Assembly: GCA_032173965.1 (NCBI GenBank)
Contig: CM063284.1
Coordinates: 107,527,910-107,591,909 of the forward strand
Origin: Sitta carolinensis
Lineage: Eukaryota > Chordata > Aves > Passeriformes > Sittidae
Reading direction: 5' to 3'
DNA: 64,000 nucleotides
Shown: positions 40,101 through 52,100 of the stretch, in pieces
How the letters are laid out: every line of letters begins with the position of its first letter
Position numbering within the stretch: the stretch's first letter is position 1
Program-made: the position numbers and the translations under genes
The notes under the pieces: generated by a model
The model's input: the letters and a program-made list of their open reading frames with translations, nothing else
Told to the model about the DNA's origin: nothing
Database searches by the model: none

Positions 40101-43100
40101 TGTCAGTTTTTCACTGACATGTTTTCCATCCTATGAATATCAATTACTAATCAAATGTTCTTGTATTAAAATCTCTCAACAGGATTAAAGCAGATAGAAT
40201 CTCTGTTGTTTTGCATATAGTCTGATAGCATTGAACTGTTACTTGGACTGTCTTGTAACCTGTCTAAAGCTCTGTGCTGCATTTCAGAATCTTTTATTAG
40301 CTCCTCTTACAAGCTTGTTTCTGTGTGTACAGGTGGAAGTCTTTGACTTCATCTCTAATCATGAATTCTAACATAGTCTCTAGGCCTTTAGATTGCAAGC
40401 GTGCTTAAAGCTTTTAGTTCTGGCAACTGATTAACTTTTCAACAGCAGAAGTTATTTTTGCAGCTATGAAGTGTGATGTTGCAACAGAGGTACAGACTGC
40501 CATAAGCATTATTAGTGTTACCACTTCAGGGCAAGTTTGACATTGCTCTCCCAAGGGGAAAAAAGCAGACATGATGACATCTCTATCTTGTTGACCAGTT
40601 GACTTATCATCTCTTGAAAGCTGCAGCTTTGAATGCACTGGTATAGACAGAGAGCTGTTGCTGTTTACAGTAACATACAGTATCCAGTGAACACTTAAAA
40701 ACAGTGGTTGCCAGAAGTTGAAATGAAAAGCTCATGTTAAAGCAATAGCTCTGTTCATCTGCCTCAAGGTCTTATGAAATATACTTTAGAATATAATGTG
40801 ATATGTAATTTTGGGTAGTGATGTTCAAAAAAAAACCCTTCATAAATATTGTAATGAAAAAAAGCAACAACAAACAAACTCATACACAAAAAAAATAAAC
40901 ATTTTTTCTGTGATCTTCCAAATGGAATATATTAGCAGTCTTACATGACAAATTTGGATTCATAGAAATCATTCCCTGAATTGTTAAATTCATAGTGTAG
41001 GAAAAAAACTACTTTTGCAATGTGATTCAATAAAGATTTCTCTTCTTGCTTTTGGATTGTAATCTTCAAAGTAGCGTAAGTCCACAAGAATTTAGACAGG
41101 AAATCTCTGACTCACCTTAGATTTTCTTTGTAGGGTCTCGTCTCTGAAGAATTTGTCTTTGCATGCACCCCTGGTGTTTCTTCTGTTCACTGCTGTAATT
41201 AAACTTTCTGACCTATGATCCATCAAGAGCTGATCATGTGTGAGGCAGAGAGGCACCATGGCCTGCTGTCAGGTTTTGTGATGAAATTTGTTACAAGCAG
41301 AGAGTGTGTCTTGTAATTGACGTGATTGTATATGTGGCACTAACGAGAGTGCTCTTACTGTGCACTCTCATTGCCGTGTGTCATCGAGCCTGACTCCCTC
41401 TGCCATTGTGTGACTAGGCTAGGTTAGGATTTGAGGAACATTCTACTTACTAAGCTGTACTTAATTAGCTGCAATTTGACCTTGTTTGCTCTTTAACAGG
41501 CTGGTTTAGGTTGCCTGAAATAAGCTGTAGAAAGAGTGGTGACTTCCTGCCCCCCAGCAAACGAGCAGAAAAAACCCACAAAACACGAAGCATTCCAACC
41601 TTCTAGATGTTGTTTCAGCTAAGAATGGACATTGCACCATGGCATGTCAAGAGATAGTCTTTTTCTAAAAAAAAAAATCAAGGCTTTTGTAAACTTATCT
41701 ACATGTTTCTATAAAGTATATGCTAGAGCACTCTGGAAAAAAAATAAATTGCATATTTCATCTTCAAATACCTATTTTGAATTTATTCTGTTTGAGTTGT
41801 TCTAAAGCAAATGCAACTTTCTGGCTTGGCTGGAATTGTTCTGGCCTGGGTAGTTGTCAGGGATGGTGCACAGAGGTTTGGGTTCAGTGTGTCTTTCTAG
41901 TTTTCTGTTTGACTCTTGGATAAAATGGAGTAAAGATAGGGGGGGGTTCAGAAGACAAGTGCAGTCCTCAGACACCAGAGGGTGCAGCAGACTCACTTTT
42001 CAGGCAGCAGGCAAATTCATAGATGTGAGGTGCATCTGCATTGCTGGGGCTTCTTTTGCAGCAAATATCCAGTGTAAATGTCAAACCTGACATCGTGTGG
42101 TGTATCGCTCAAAGCTCTTGAGTTCTGTTTTCCACCTTGTCCCAGTAAGCTTAAATCACTGGAGACTTACAACAGCTGGGTGAGTTTTTCCTGTTCATTC
42201 CTGCTTGTGACATGATCGAATGCAAAGAGCATTAAGGGAAGTGGTGCAGAAAAGGGGCTTTATGGAGGGATTGCTGGAAGTGAAAGCAAGTCAATGTCCA
42301 CCAGAAACACCTTCATGTACACTCTGTAATATTTTAAATTTATCACCTTAATAGAATGATTTCTGCAGCTTATTCAAAGTACATGATACCTTACTTAAAG
42401 TTTGTTAGAACAAAGGGAAAAGAGTAGTAAAAGGTATGAACTTACCATGGCTTCTGAAACTTCCATTAATCTTTAGTGAGCACTTTTCTAAGGAAATATA
42501 GTGGTAACTTCTTTGGGTTAAGTAAAATAAGTGCAACAGTGTTTTCATATATTTTGTCCCAGCTAATGGCTCATTGACTTAATGCAAACTTACGTCTCAC
42601 AATGAAAAAGTAAGAATTGATACCAAAGAACAGTACAGGTAGATATGTCTGCTTGCATATAAACTTTTATATATTTGTACACACTAGAGTGAATGGAAAT
42701 AATCAAGAAAATAGTAACCTGGTAAAGGCAGGTTACAGAGAAATGAAACTTCTCTATGTAGAAAAATGGATAGATGTACATTATAGAAGTTCATCTATTC
42801 TTTGCTTGAGCATTTTGAGTATGTGGCCAGATTAAAAGCAAAAATTATTTCCTGAAACTGCCTGCTATGCAGTTGTACCTGGGATGCAAGCATCCTTCCT
42901 GGGATTCCATAAACGGTTCCACTGGAGTAATGTCAGGTTCCAGCATCGATAGCTCATGATGCGTGTTCCTGGTGCTGGTTGCACTGATTTTGTCAGCAGA
43001 TCCACAGCAGTCACTGTGCTTCAGTGGGATTCTTGTCTCTGCCATCAGCAAAGACTTCTCTGTAGTGGTCACTAAGAGGAGGAAACTGGAATGTAGTCGT

Positions 43101-46100
43101 GAAGATCAGTTAGCACTCAATTATCATCCTGTGAAGCTTCATTGACACACTTGTTGAAAGTTCAGGTCTCTGTTAGGCTGCTGGAGTCTGAGTATACACT
43201 TGGAGCTGCTCAGTTGCTGGTTGAGAAGGGGTAGGAGAGCTGTTCTGGCACTGTTGGCTTCAGCTTTAAATTGTTACTGTGGACATCTAACTGTTCTGAC
43301 AGTCCTGGGATTTAACACTTTTATTAGCATGATGGATTTGGGGCACAAGCCTGATTGGGAAGCTGTTGTGACTAGTTAGATGTAAAGAACTGAAGCTGGT
43401 TTGAGAATATATTGGGTCTCCTTTTCCCTGAACACACCTATATAGGAACTGCTAGCAATGAGGTCTTACAAATGGAAGGAGGGAGGGATAGAAGAAGGCT
43501 GGACTCCTTTTCTGTCTGGGTCTCTTGCTGGAAGTTTGCTGAAGAATTGTGCCATAGAAACATACTGACACCCAAAGGAGTAAATACATCTATAGTTTAA
43601 AAAAAATATCCTAATATTTTCTTGTGTCTTTTGGGTATTGCTTAAGCTCAACTCATGTTCTAATAACTTTAGCTTCTGTCTGTAGTCAGTCCAAGGATAG
43701 CCTCTAAGAAATACCATTTCACCTTAGAATGGCAAATTTCTGGCTAACCCCTTGTTCAAAAGTTACTGAGGCCACACAGTGCTTTCTAAAGGTCAATTTT
43801 ATCAAACCTTGCCAGAGAATACTTTTCAAGGGGGGGGGGGGGGGGTGGGTGTTGGTTTTGTTTTCTATGCTTTCCAAGTCAAAAGACGTCCAGATTGAGT
43901 GATTTTACTTATCTGACCTAATGCTGCAGATGTCTGTTTTGGATTGGTCCTAAATCCTTGAAGTAACCATTAGGGCCTTCATCACGTTGTGAAGTAAAAA
44001 TGCTTTCTCTTGATCATCTGAACTTATTTGATAATAATTTGGATTGTTTCATTCCTAAGTAGTGCAAAAACTTTTCCATATAAGATTCACTCAGTATTTT
44101 AACTTAAATGATTTCTAAAACAAAATTAGGTGGAAGCACACAGGCTATTATAGCTAGTCTGGGTGATGTTCACCCTAAATATGTCAGATTTTAGTTTTTA
44201 TTTTGAACATATAGTCTAAAGCTGCTACATGAGAACCCAGCTAATGGAGTTTACCAAGCTAGAGCTCTGGCATGGTGCTTCAGAAGCAGTGACATCTTCC
44301 CCACTGTGTACATAAGTGTGGTAGGACTTATCCAAAATACAAGGTCTGGATTGGTTCTATTATGTAATCAAGGAGTGTTTGTGTCCTGTGTTTTAAGGGA
44401 ATTTGCTAAAGAAAACTGAAGATCATGTCTGTGCTAATAAGCCTGTGCTTTAAGCCTCAGTTTGCAAGATATGCATCTTGGTTAGAAAATGGGTTTGTTT
44501 GTAGTCCAATGAGTCAACATTCAACTTCATTCCACACTTGGTTCTACCCGGTAAATTAGTTTTAGAACAAATTTCAGGCTGTGAGAGTGGTGGTGCAGGG
44601 TTAGGGGTTGTGGGAACTTTTAATCTGGGTTTAACTCACTCCAATGTTTCCAAGCTGGCTCAAAATTTCAGTTTCATATAAAGGATTTGCATGCCTAACA
44701 ACTGAGGCATTAGCCAAATTAATGTTTCAGAGGCACTTTGCAGAAGTGTGAGAGCTTGTAGAAGCTCCCTGTCCACACCCACACTAAACTTCTGCTGTAT
44801 ATAGGATATGTGAATGTGGCTGCTTGTTGATAGTTCAGACTTTTTCTTTGTGTCTATTCTGAACACAGCATAAAATGTTGGTCTCCTCTTTTGCAGAGAT
44901 GAAGATGACCTAAATGATGTGACTTCTATGGCTGGGGTTAATCTCAGTGAGGAGAATGCCTGTATTTTGGCAGCAAACTCTGAGCTCATTGGTACAGTGA
45001 TTCGCTCTTGCTCAGATGAACCATTTCTGTCTTCGGAAGCTCTTCAGAGTAAGATCTTGAACATAGGTGAGAACAAAGCACACATAGCTGATATGTTGGA
45101 TGTAGTGTTTCCTTGCCTCTCATCAGACAGCCTCCAATCTTTGAAGAAGGACCTGGAACTATTACAATCCGTCATCTCAATTCATGTGTTTCTACCAAAC
45201 AAAATTGAGTTTTCCCTTCCCCTTCTAGGAAACAACTGTCCTTTAAGGTTTTCTTTACACAGAAAAAGTCTGAAGCACAACCAGAAAAAAGAAACTGATG
45301 CCACTTTAATATGCAAGAAGTGAGCAACTTTCTTATTAAACTTAATTCAACACATAACAACCATAAAGGTGCTAGTGTCAAAGCACTTAAATGTGATTTT
45401 CTATCTAGGCAGCTTCTAATTTGATGTGTTACACTGACTTCCCTAGCAACTTGTGTATTCCTCAGACTGTTCAGCTATATGTACTCTATTTACTAACATT
45501 AGGAAGAAGTTTCAGACTTCCAATACACACAGTGCAGACCTTTGTTTAAGATTCCCTCCAAGGAAAAAACTTTTGCTAATTTTATATGAAAGAGGTGTCG
45601 AAGCTGTTTGTCTGTGTAGTGAATAATACTGTGGAATGTCGTTCAATGCCTGTGTTACGGGAGGTTTCTGGTATAGATCGCATTTCAGCTGTTACCTTTT
45701 GAGCAAAACTATTAATTGTGGCTTAGCAATGTTGTATTATGTCAGTGCAGGGAGCATGCATTTGTGTAGCAGCATGCTGGCTGGTCTCACTGCTGTTGAC
45801 AGCAAACTCGATGCATGTTGCTCAGCTCCTTGCTCGTGCCCTCTGCCCAGTACTTGCTGTACTGGAACGTTGAGTTTTATAGCTGGGCATCCAGGAAAGC
45901 CTGAATGTGCAGTCACAATTCTGTCACTGTGGCTTAACCACGTGTTCACAAAGTCTTCCTTTTTCCACACACAGCTGGTTCTTAGTCCAGAGTGAGCAGT
46001 TATCCTGTAACAAGCGTGTAACCTGCAAGTGCTACCTGTGACCTTAGTGCTCTGGTCAGCCAGATGTGTCATCTCGAGCTGTATGGGGCATAGTAAATGC

Positions 46101-49100
46101 TGTGTTACTAGTGGCAAAGGGAAAATACACATCAGACCTGGTGCCTAGAAGATGTTCTCAAAATTCAGTAGAAGATTAATCAGTCATTCGTGGGAAGTGG
46201 ATATAAGAAAAAATAAAGAGCTCTGCAAAAACAAAGAGAGTATTTCTAGAATAATTCGTTGGGTTTGGGTGTAAAGACAATGTGTTGAAAGACAGAAAAT
46301 AGAAGCCTGGCTGTTTCATAGCTAGAATGGTAGTTGTTCCAAATTAATAATAATAATAGTAATAATTCATGTCATAAATGATAAGTGCTTGTTTGCAAGG
46401 AAAGGAATGCTGCCAGGGAGTAGAGCGATTCAGAAAGTTAACATGTCTGCTTTTGAATGAGCCATCTTTGGATTAAGAAATGTGTGTGTTTGTAGGGAGG
46501 TCTTGAGGTTTGGGAGGATATTATTTTGTCTTGGTGTTGGTGCTTCTGATAGTCTAGTGAGAAGCTGCAGATGAGGTATTGAAAGGTGCTAGGGCAAAAT
46601 GAGCTTTGCACTCAGTTAAGTTATAGGCCAGTGCTTACTGATCAAACAAGGGAATGCTTTGGTTGTATCTGGGAAAACATTCTAGGTTCTCCCTGTCTTG
46701 AGAGATTGTCCTTAATTTTCAGTTACAGTCCCGAAAGTAAATGAAATAGGTGATTATTTTTTTACAGTGCGCTGTTTATCCATTCTTAACACTTCGCTTG
46801 GCAGTAAATACTGAAATGGCTTTTGAAGGTGTGCTGTATATTGCATCATAAAGTATTACAGCTGCTGTAAATGTAGTGTAGGGCAAGGAAAAGTGCTTCT
46901 GACAGGTACAACGTATGAGGCGTGTGGAGCCGCTGCCTGCCGTGCCTACCAGGGGAAAGCCGCTGCCGCCCAGGTGTCTCACGGAGCTGCAGCGAGTGAC
47001 GGATGTGTCAGCCACGGGCAGGCTCCTCCATCGGCAGCCTGTGGCCGCGGGAAGGTCACAGGGGTGATGCCCAGCCCTGGGTCCAGGGCCGGCACAGCCT
47101 CGCCCGGAGCTGTCACCAGCCTCGGTCGCAGCTGCCGAGACGCGGCGCGGCAGCCCGAGAGGAAAGGTTGGAGGTGGTGGCAGGATGGCCCAGCTGGGCT
47201 GGAACCTGCGCTGGCCGAGCGGCTGCTGTGGGTCCGTCTGCCCCGTGTCCGTCGGTCAAGGCAGTTTGGAGGGTCTCGTGTGCCTGGAATGCGCTGCAAA
47301 ACCCACTCCTGCTCGTCAAATAAATGTCATGAGTTGTTAACAAGCACGGTGTCAGGCAGGGCAAAATGTAATTCTGTATTTTTTTAATTACTGGAATTAA
47401 CAGAATATGGCACTAATTTCTACAGCTACCACTTCTCCCCCTCCCTGAACATGAAGCTTGATTTGTGTTCTTATTAACTTTGTCCTATAAATGACCTTGC
47501 AAGGAGAGTGGTTCTGGAGGCTAAGTGAAACAATGTCTATATTTTCTGAAGCTCCAGGCTAAGTTTTATTAATGTAATGTCTATGATCTTTGAAGTTGTG
47601 ACTTTACCAGGAAAATCATAATCTCCAAACCTTTATTCATAATGGGTATGACTTCCAGGGGGAACAGAATACCTGCTGTGCTAATTATTTCAATTATCAG
47701 CTACTACTAAAACACGTAATGGATTTTCTCTGCTTCCACAGGTAAAAGGCATGACATTATGGAACTTAACTCTGATGTTGTGAACTTGATCTCCCACGCT
47801 ACAGAGGAGAGATTACGAGGGCTCCTAGAAAAACTAACTGTAATTGCTCGGCACAGAGTATCAACCCACAAGGTAAAGGAAATCATTAGCAAGTTTTGCA
47901 CAAAGTTTTCCTGCTTTGCAGCCTTGAAGGTAAGCCTCTTCCAAGTGTGGGCACATCACAGGCACCATTTGTGTTCTCAGTATCTACTACCAAAGGCTGG
48001 TTTTGGCTGTGTCTAGCCCAGCATATAACTGTTCCATTTGACTTGGTGGACAGGTGCTCTTAAAACCCAGCATTAGACTAGGTGTATGTGTTTCTTCTCT
48101 TCTGTAGCAGTGGTGGCTGTTATACAAAGCCTCTTACAGGGTTAATGGAAAGCTAACTTTGAATGCTCTTGATGGTGGGTTGATTTAGGGGCTTGTGTTT
48201 TCCTTATGCATTTACTTTTGGTGGAATTGCAGTCGGTATTGGCTCAGTAAAAAGCCTTGGGAAACTGAATTGATTATTTTACCTTTAGAAAGTACTCCAT
48301 TAAGGCAGAGGCCCGTCTCATCTTAAGATTTCTTTTTCATCTTAAGTTTTTTTTTTAGCTTCATTCAATATAAAATGTATTGTGTCCCAGTGAGCTAGTA
48401 TCCCTTAAGATGCTTGTATGGTGCAAATGGGAAGTGATAATTTACTGGCCAAACCAGCTCTTTCTTTTTTCTTTTGTCATTCAATAACAAACTAATCCTT
48501 ACTTCTTTCAATTTGAAGCTGTTTTAGAAAAAAAAGAAGTGAGAAGCAAATGTATCTGTCAGCTCCTAGTTTCTTGTTTGTTCAGACTGAGTTTTTTTAC
48601 AAGAACTTTATACTTAATGAAATTTAACAAGAGCAACCAACTGATGGAATAGGAGTTATTTTTTGTACTGAATACTTTTTATAGGCTTTTCAGCACTGGA
48701 GTAACAGTAGTAAAGAGGAGCAACTATTTGGAAACTTCTGAGTATTTACAGTGTTTCCTGGAGCAGTTGGAGTATTCTGTTCCTTGCCAGAAGATATAAT
48801 AGAAAAGAAAATCAATACAGAACAAGTACAGAGTTTTGTATGAAAAGACTTCAGAAATCTGCACATATTGTGTGTTGTTTTCTCCAAAGTGGGAGGTACA
48901 ATTGAGCTTGTGAGCAAAACTGAGGAGGAAGCTCAAGTCCTGAGTAACCAGTAGGACTTAGCATCTTGCAGATACCAAGAACAGAAGGAAATGTTTTTGA
49001 ACAGTAGGCTGGATAGGGCTGATTTCTTTCTCATTGAACTTAAGCAATAGAAAAATGGATAGGTTTTTTGTCCGATTGAATTGCCAGAAGCAATGATAAG

Positions 49101-52100
49101 ATTATAAGATTGCAATAAGCTGGCTTTCTTTTCCTCTTTTCTCAAAAGCAAAACAAACAAAAAAAAAATCAGAAGTAATGGGCACAGTAATCTCAGAGGC
49201 TCAGATACCCTCTTTTGTTAGGAGGATGGTATTACGTGACAGAGGAGTGTCCTACAAGATTACCTTTGTGAGTAATGTTATTGTGAGAAATGCTGAAATC
49301 TTCTCAGGCTTTTAAAAATCTTAAGTTCAAGAAGAGAGCACTGCAGGGTGCTGGAGTCCAATTATGTGTTAATATAGGTATTTATACAGCCCTGTATCCA
49401 TCTACCCTGGTGCTTACACCCTGTTCTCTTTTCCCTCATGCCTTTTGATTGGTACCCCTGCACAATGTGGGCTACATCTATGTCAGATATATTCTCAGAG
49501 CCTTTCCAGGAGGGTTGGGTAGTTGCTCCATAAGGCTTTGTACTGGCCTATCTTCATTACAAAAAACAGTAATAGGGGTAGGTGTGGTGAAACGAAAATA
49601 ACTATTTTTAGGGTAGGAGTTGGTGTAAAAGGCCAGTAATTCATGGGATTATACTCAGGAAACCCTTCTTCCCAGTTTGCTCGTCTCATGCCTAGCAGCT
49701 TTGATCTGATACATAGCCCTGCAGAGAAAGCGAATTGGCAGGGTAAAAGCTTCATGTTATTCCATCACATAGATCTGTCAACTTTTGTCCTTTTTTTGCT
49801 AAATTAAAGAAAAAAATTAGAATTGAAAGTCACTGACTTAATTGAAATACAACTATGATGGTGGTCTCCTTATGTGAAGTAGGACCTTTCAGATGTTTGG
49901 GAGCTGCTCTCTGTGAGGCAGGTCTTGTTGCAGTGCTTGCATAGTGCACTTTGGAGGACCATAAAGGGAAAGGGTTTTTATGTGGATTCATCCCAGTGTG
50001 AAACAGCTGCCATGCTCCTGTAGTTGGAGCCCCTGAGCTCATGGCTCTGAGAGGCAAGGTGTGGTGCTCAGCTGTAAATGATGCTCCATGAAAACATTTT
50101 CCCCTCGTGCAGTAGCACAGAAACACCACAACACTAAACTGCATTATCTGTAGGGCCATAGGATGTGGGTGATAATGCTTCATCATAACAGCACTGGCTA
50201 CAGGTCATGAACAGGGGTACAGTGTAATGTTTCCTTGCAGCAATTCCCTGCTAAATGACCACAGAGAAGTTTACTGATTAGGAAAAAATATAACTGCAGG
50301 TGTTCCTCTTTTAAAAATTCTTGGAATAAGCTGTCTTAAAACAGGTGATGAGCTGAAATGGGTGCATTGCATACTGTTATGGATGCACCTATCTCTTGTC
50401 CCATATAAGGTCATGGTAGTGCATTGGGAAGCTTCTGGTTGAGAGACTTACATTGCTGGTTGGTATAGGGTCATGGATTTGTCTTAAAATGTATAAATAT
50501 ATCTGGCTATTCCGAAGCGGAACACTTCTAAACTTTGGAAAAAGTAATCTTCTGGTACTACAGCTTTCTTCTTTGTCCTTTTAAAAGGATTGTGGCATGG
50601 TGGTGGATTATTATAAACTGCTGCTTCAAAACAAGTTGCACTGATGTACTGAGTGACTCAAGAATAGCGTATGCTTTGTGAGGAGTGGTTAAAAATCTTG
50701 AGCAGTGACAGAAGAGGAGGGGAAAGGTTTGTTGGACTTTTTTGCAGAGCCACAGATGCTGCTTGGGGAAGTCTCTGGTTGCAGCATATGGTGTGTTTTG
50801 AGCCAGGGTTGGTAATACATAACAATGAGGTGGCTCATTGAAAAGTACCAAACGTAATACCAGAAAAGGGATCGATTTCATGCTCTGACTCCGTTGTGAA
50901 AATTCAGATCGGGAGGCAGCAGTGCTCCACAAGAAAACTTTTACTTTTCTTCCATCTTTTCGTGTCTGCTACTGGGTGTGAGAAGAAGAGTCTGAGTATA
51001 GTATCCTTGAAAACTAAAAATTTAATAACTGAAGTCACTGATAGTCCACATACTTAACCTTGCCTAAAATACAGCTGAAAAACATTCTGTGCTTCTTTTA
51101 GAATAGTTGTATGTCAGAGTTGATTCACTACAATGTGAGGTTGGGCTAAGACAGAACGAAGAGCTGCTGAAAGTATATAGTGTGTTTGGCTGATAAAAGC
51201 CACAGGATAAATTTCTCAGGAAAAAAAAAAAAAACAAAAACCAAAAAACAACAAGTTCATGAAGTAACAGAGAAAGAAGACAACTGTAGGATGTGCACTA
51301 AAAAGTGGTACAAACAGGTGGCACAAACATGCCTCATCTAGAACGGGCTCTTTGTCTTGTGTTGCCTGAATGCCTCTGGCCAATGCATGGCTCAAGAAGC
51401 CTGTCTTTGGAAGAGCAGAGTAGCAAACCCAAGCTTTTCATTGCCAGTTGATCCATGTTTTGGATCTTTGCTCTCTCTGCCTTTCTGAGCTAAAGTAAAT
51501 GTCAACTCAGGCTTTCCAGTGGGGGCAAAAATAGAACCTAAAATGAACTACTGATTGCTATTCTTTAGACCAAAAGGACCTCAGTCCTGTTTAATGCCTG
51601 TGTGTCCGGTGATTGTTAGACTAATACTAATCATTAGTATTCACTGGCCCAGGTTTGTACAGGTGGCTGGACCAGATGACTTCCCTAGGTTACCTTTCAA
51701 CATAAGCTCTCCTGGGAATTGAAAGCATTCACTGAGGCAAAGATAGGTATTCTTAAAGTTATAATAAACTGTATATAATATATTTCACCTTCTTAACCCC
51801 TAAGATTCATTATAACTGCTTCTAAACCACCCCTCCAATACATAAAACATCTTTTTGGAAATACCAGATGATGCTTGTTTCAACTTCTGCATTAAATGGC
51901 TGAAACTAGAACACAAAGCACTAGAAATTTAAAATGTCAAATTCTAATTTTTTTTTTATCTTCAAAGGAGAAAAGATATTATGCCCTGTTGCTTTACAAT
52001 TCCTTTCTTTTTTTTCCCCCTAAGATGTTTACTGGATACAAAGGTGGTGGTGTAAGACAAAATTTCAGTCTTTAGTCTAAGGTTAGGGAAGACTTCTTTT

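Noticed and set aside
44919..45323. Exon 10 continuing to 45323 as a natural C-terminus
   Set aside because: A consensus donor at 45067 and a matching exon 11 in the right phase show that the extension is intronic.
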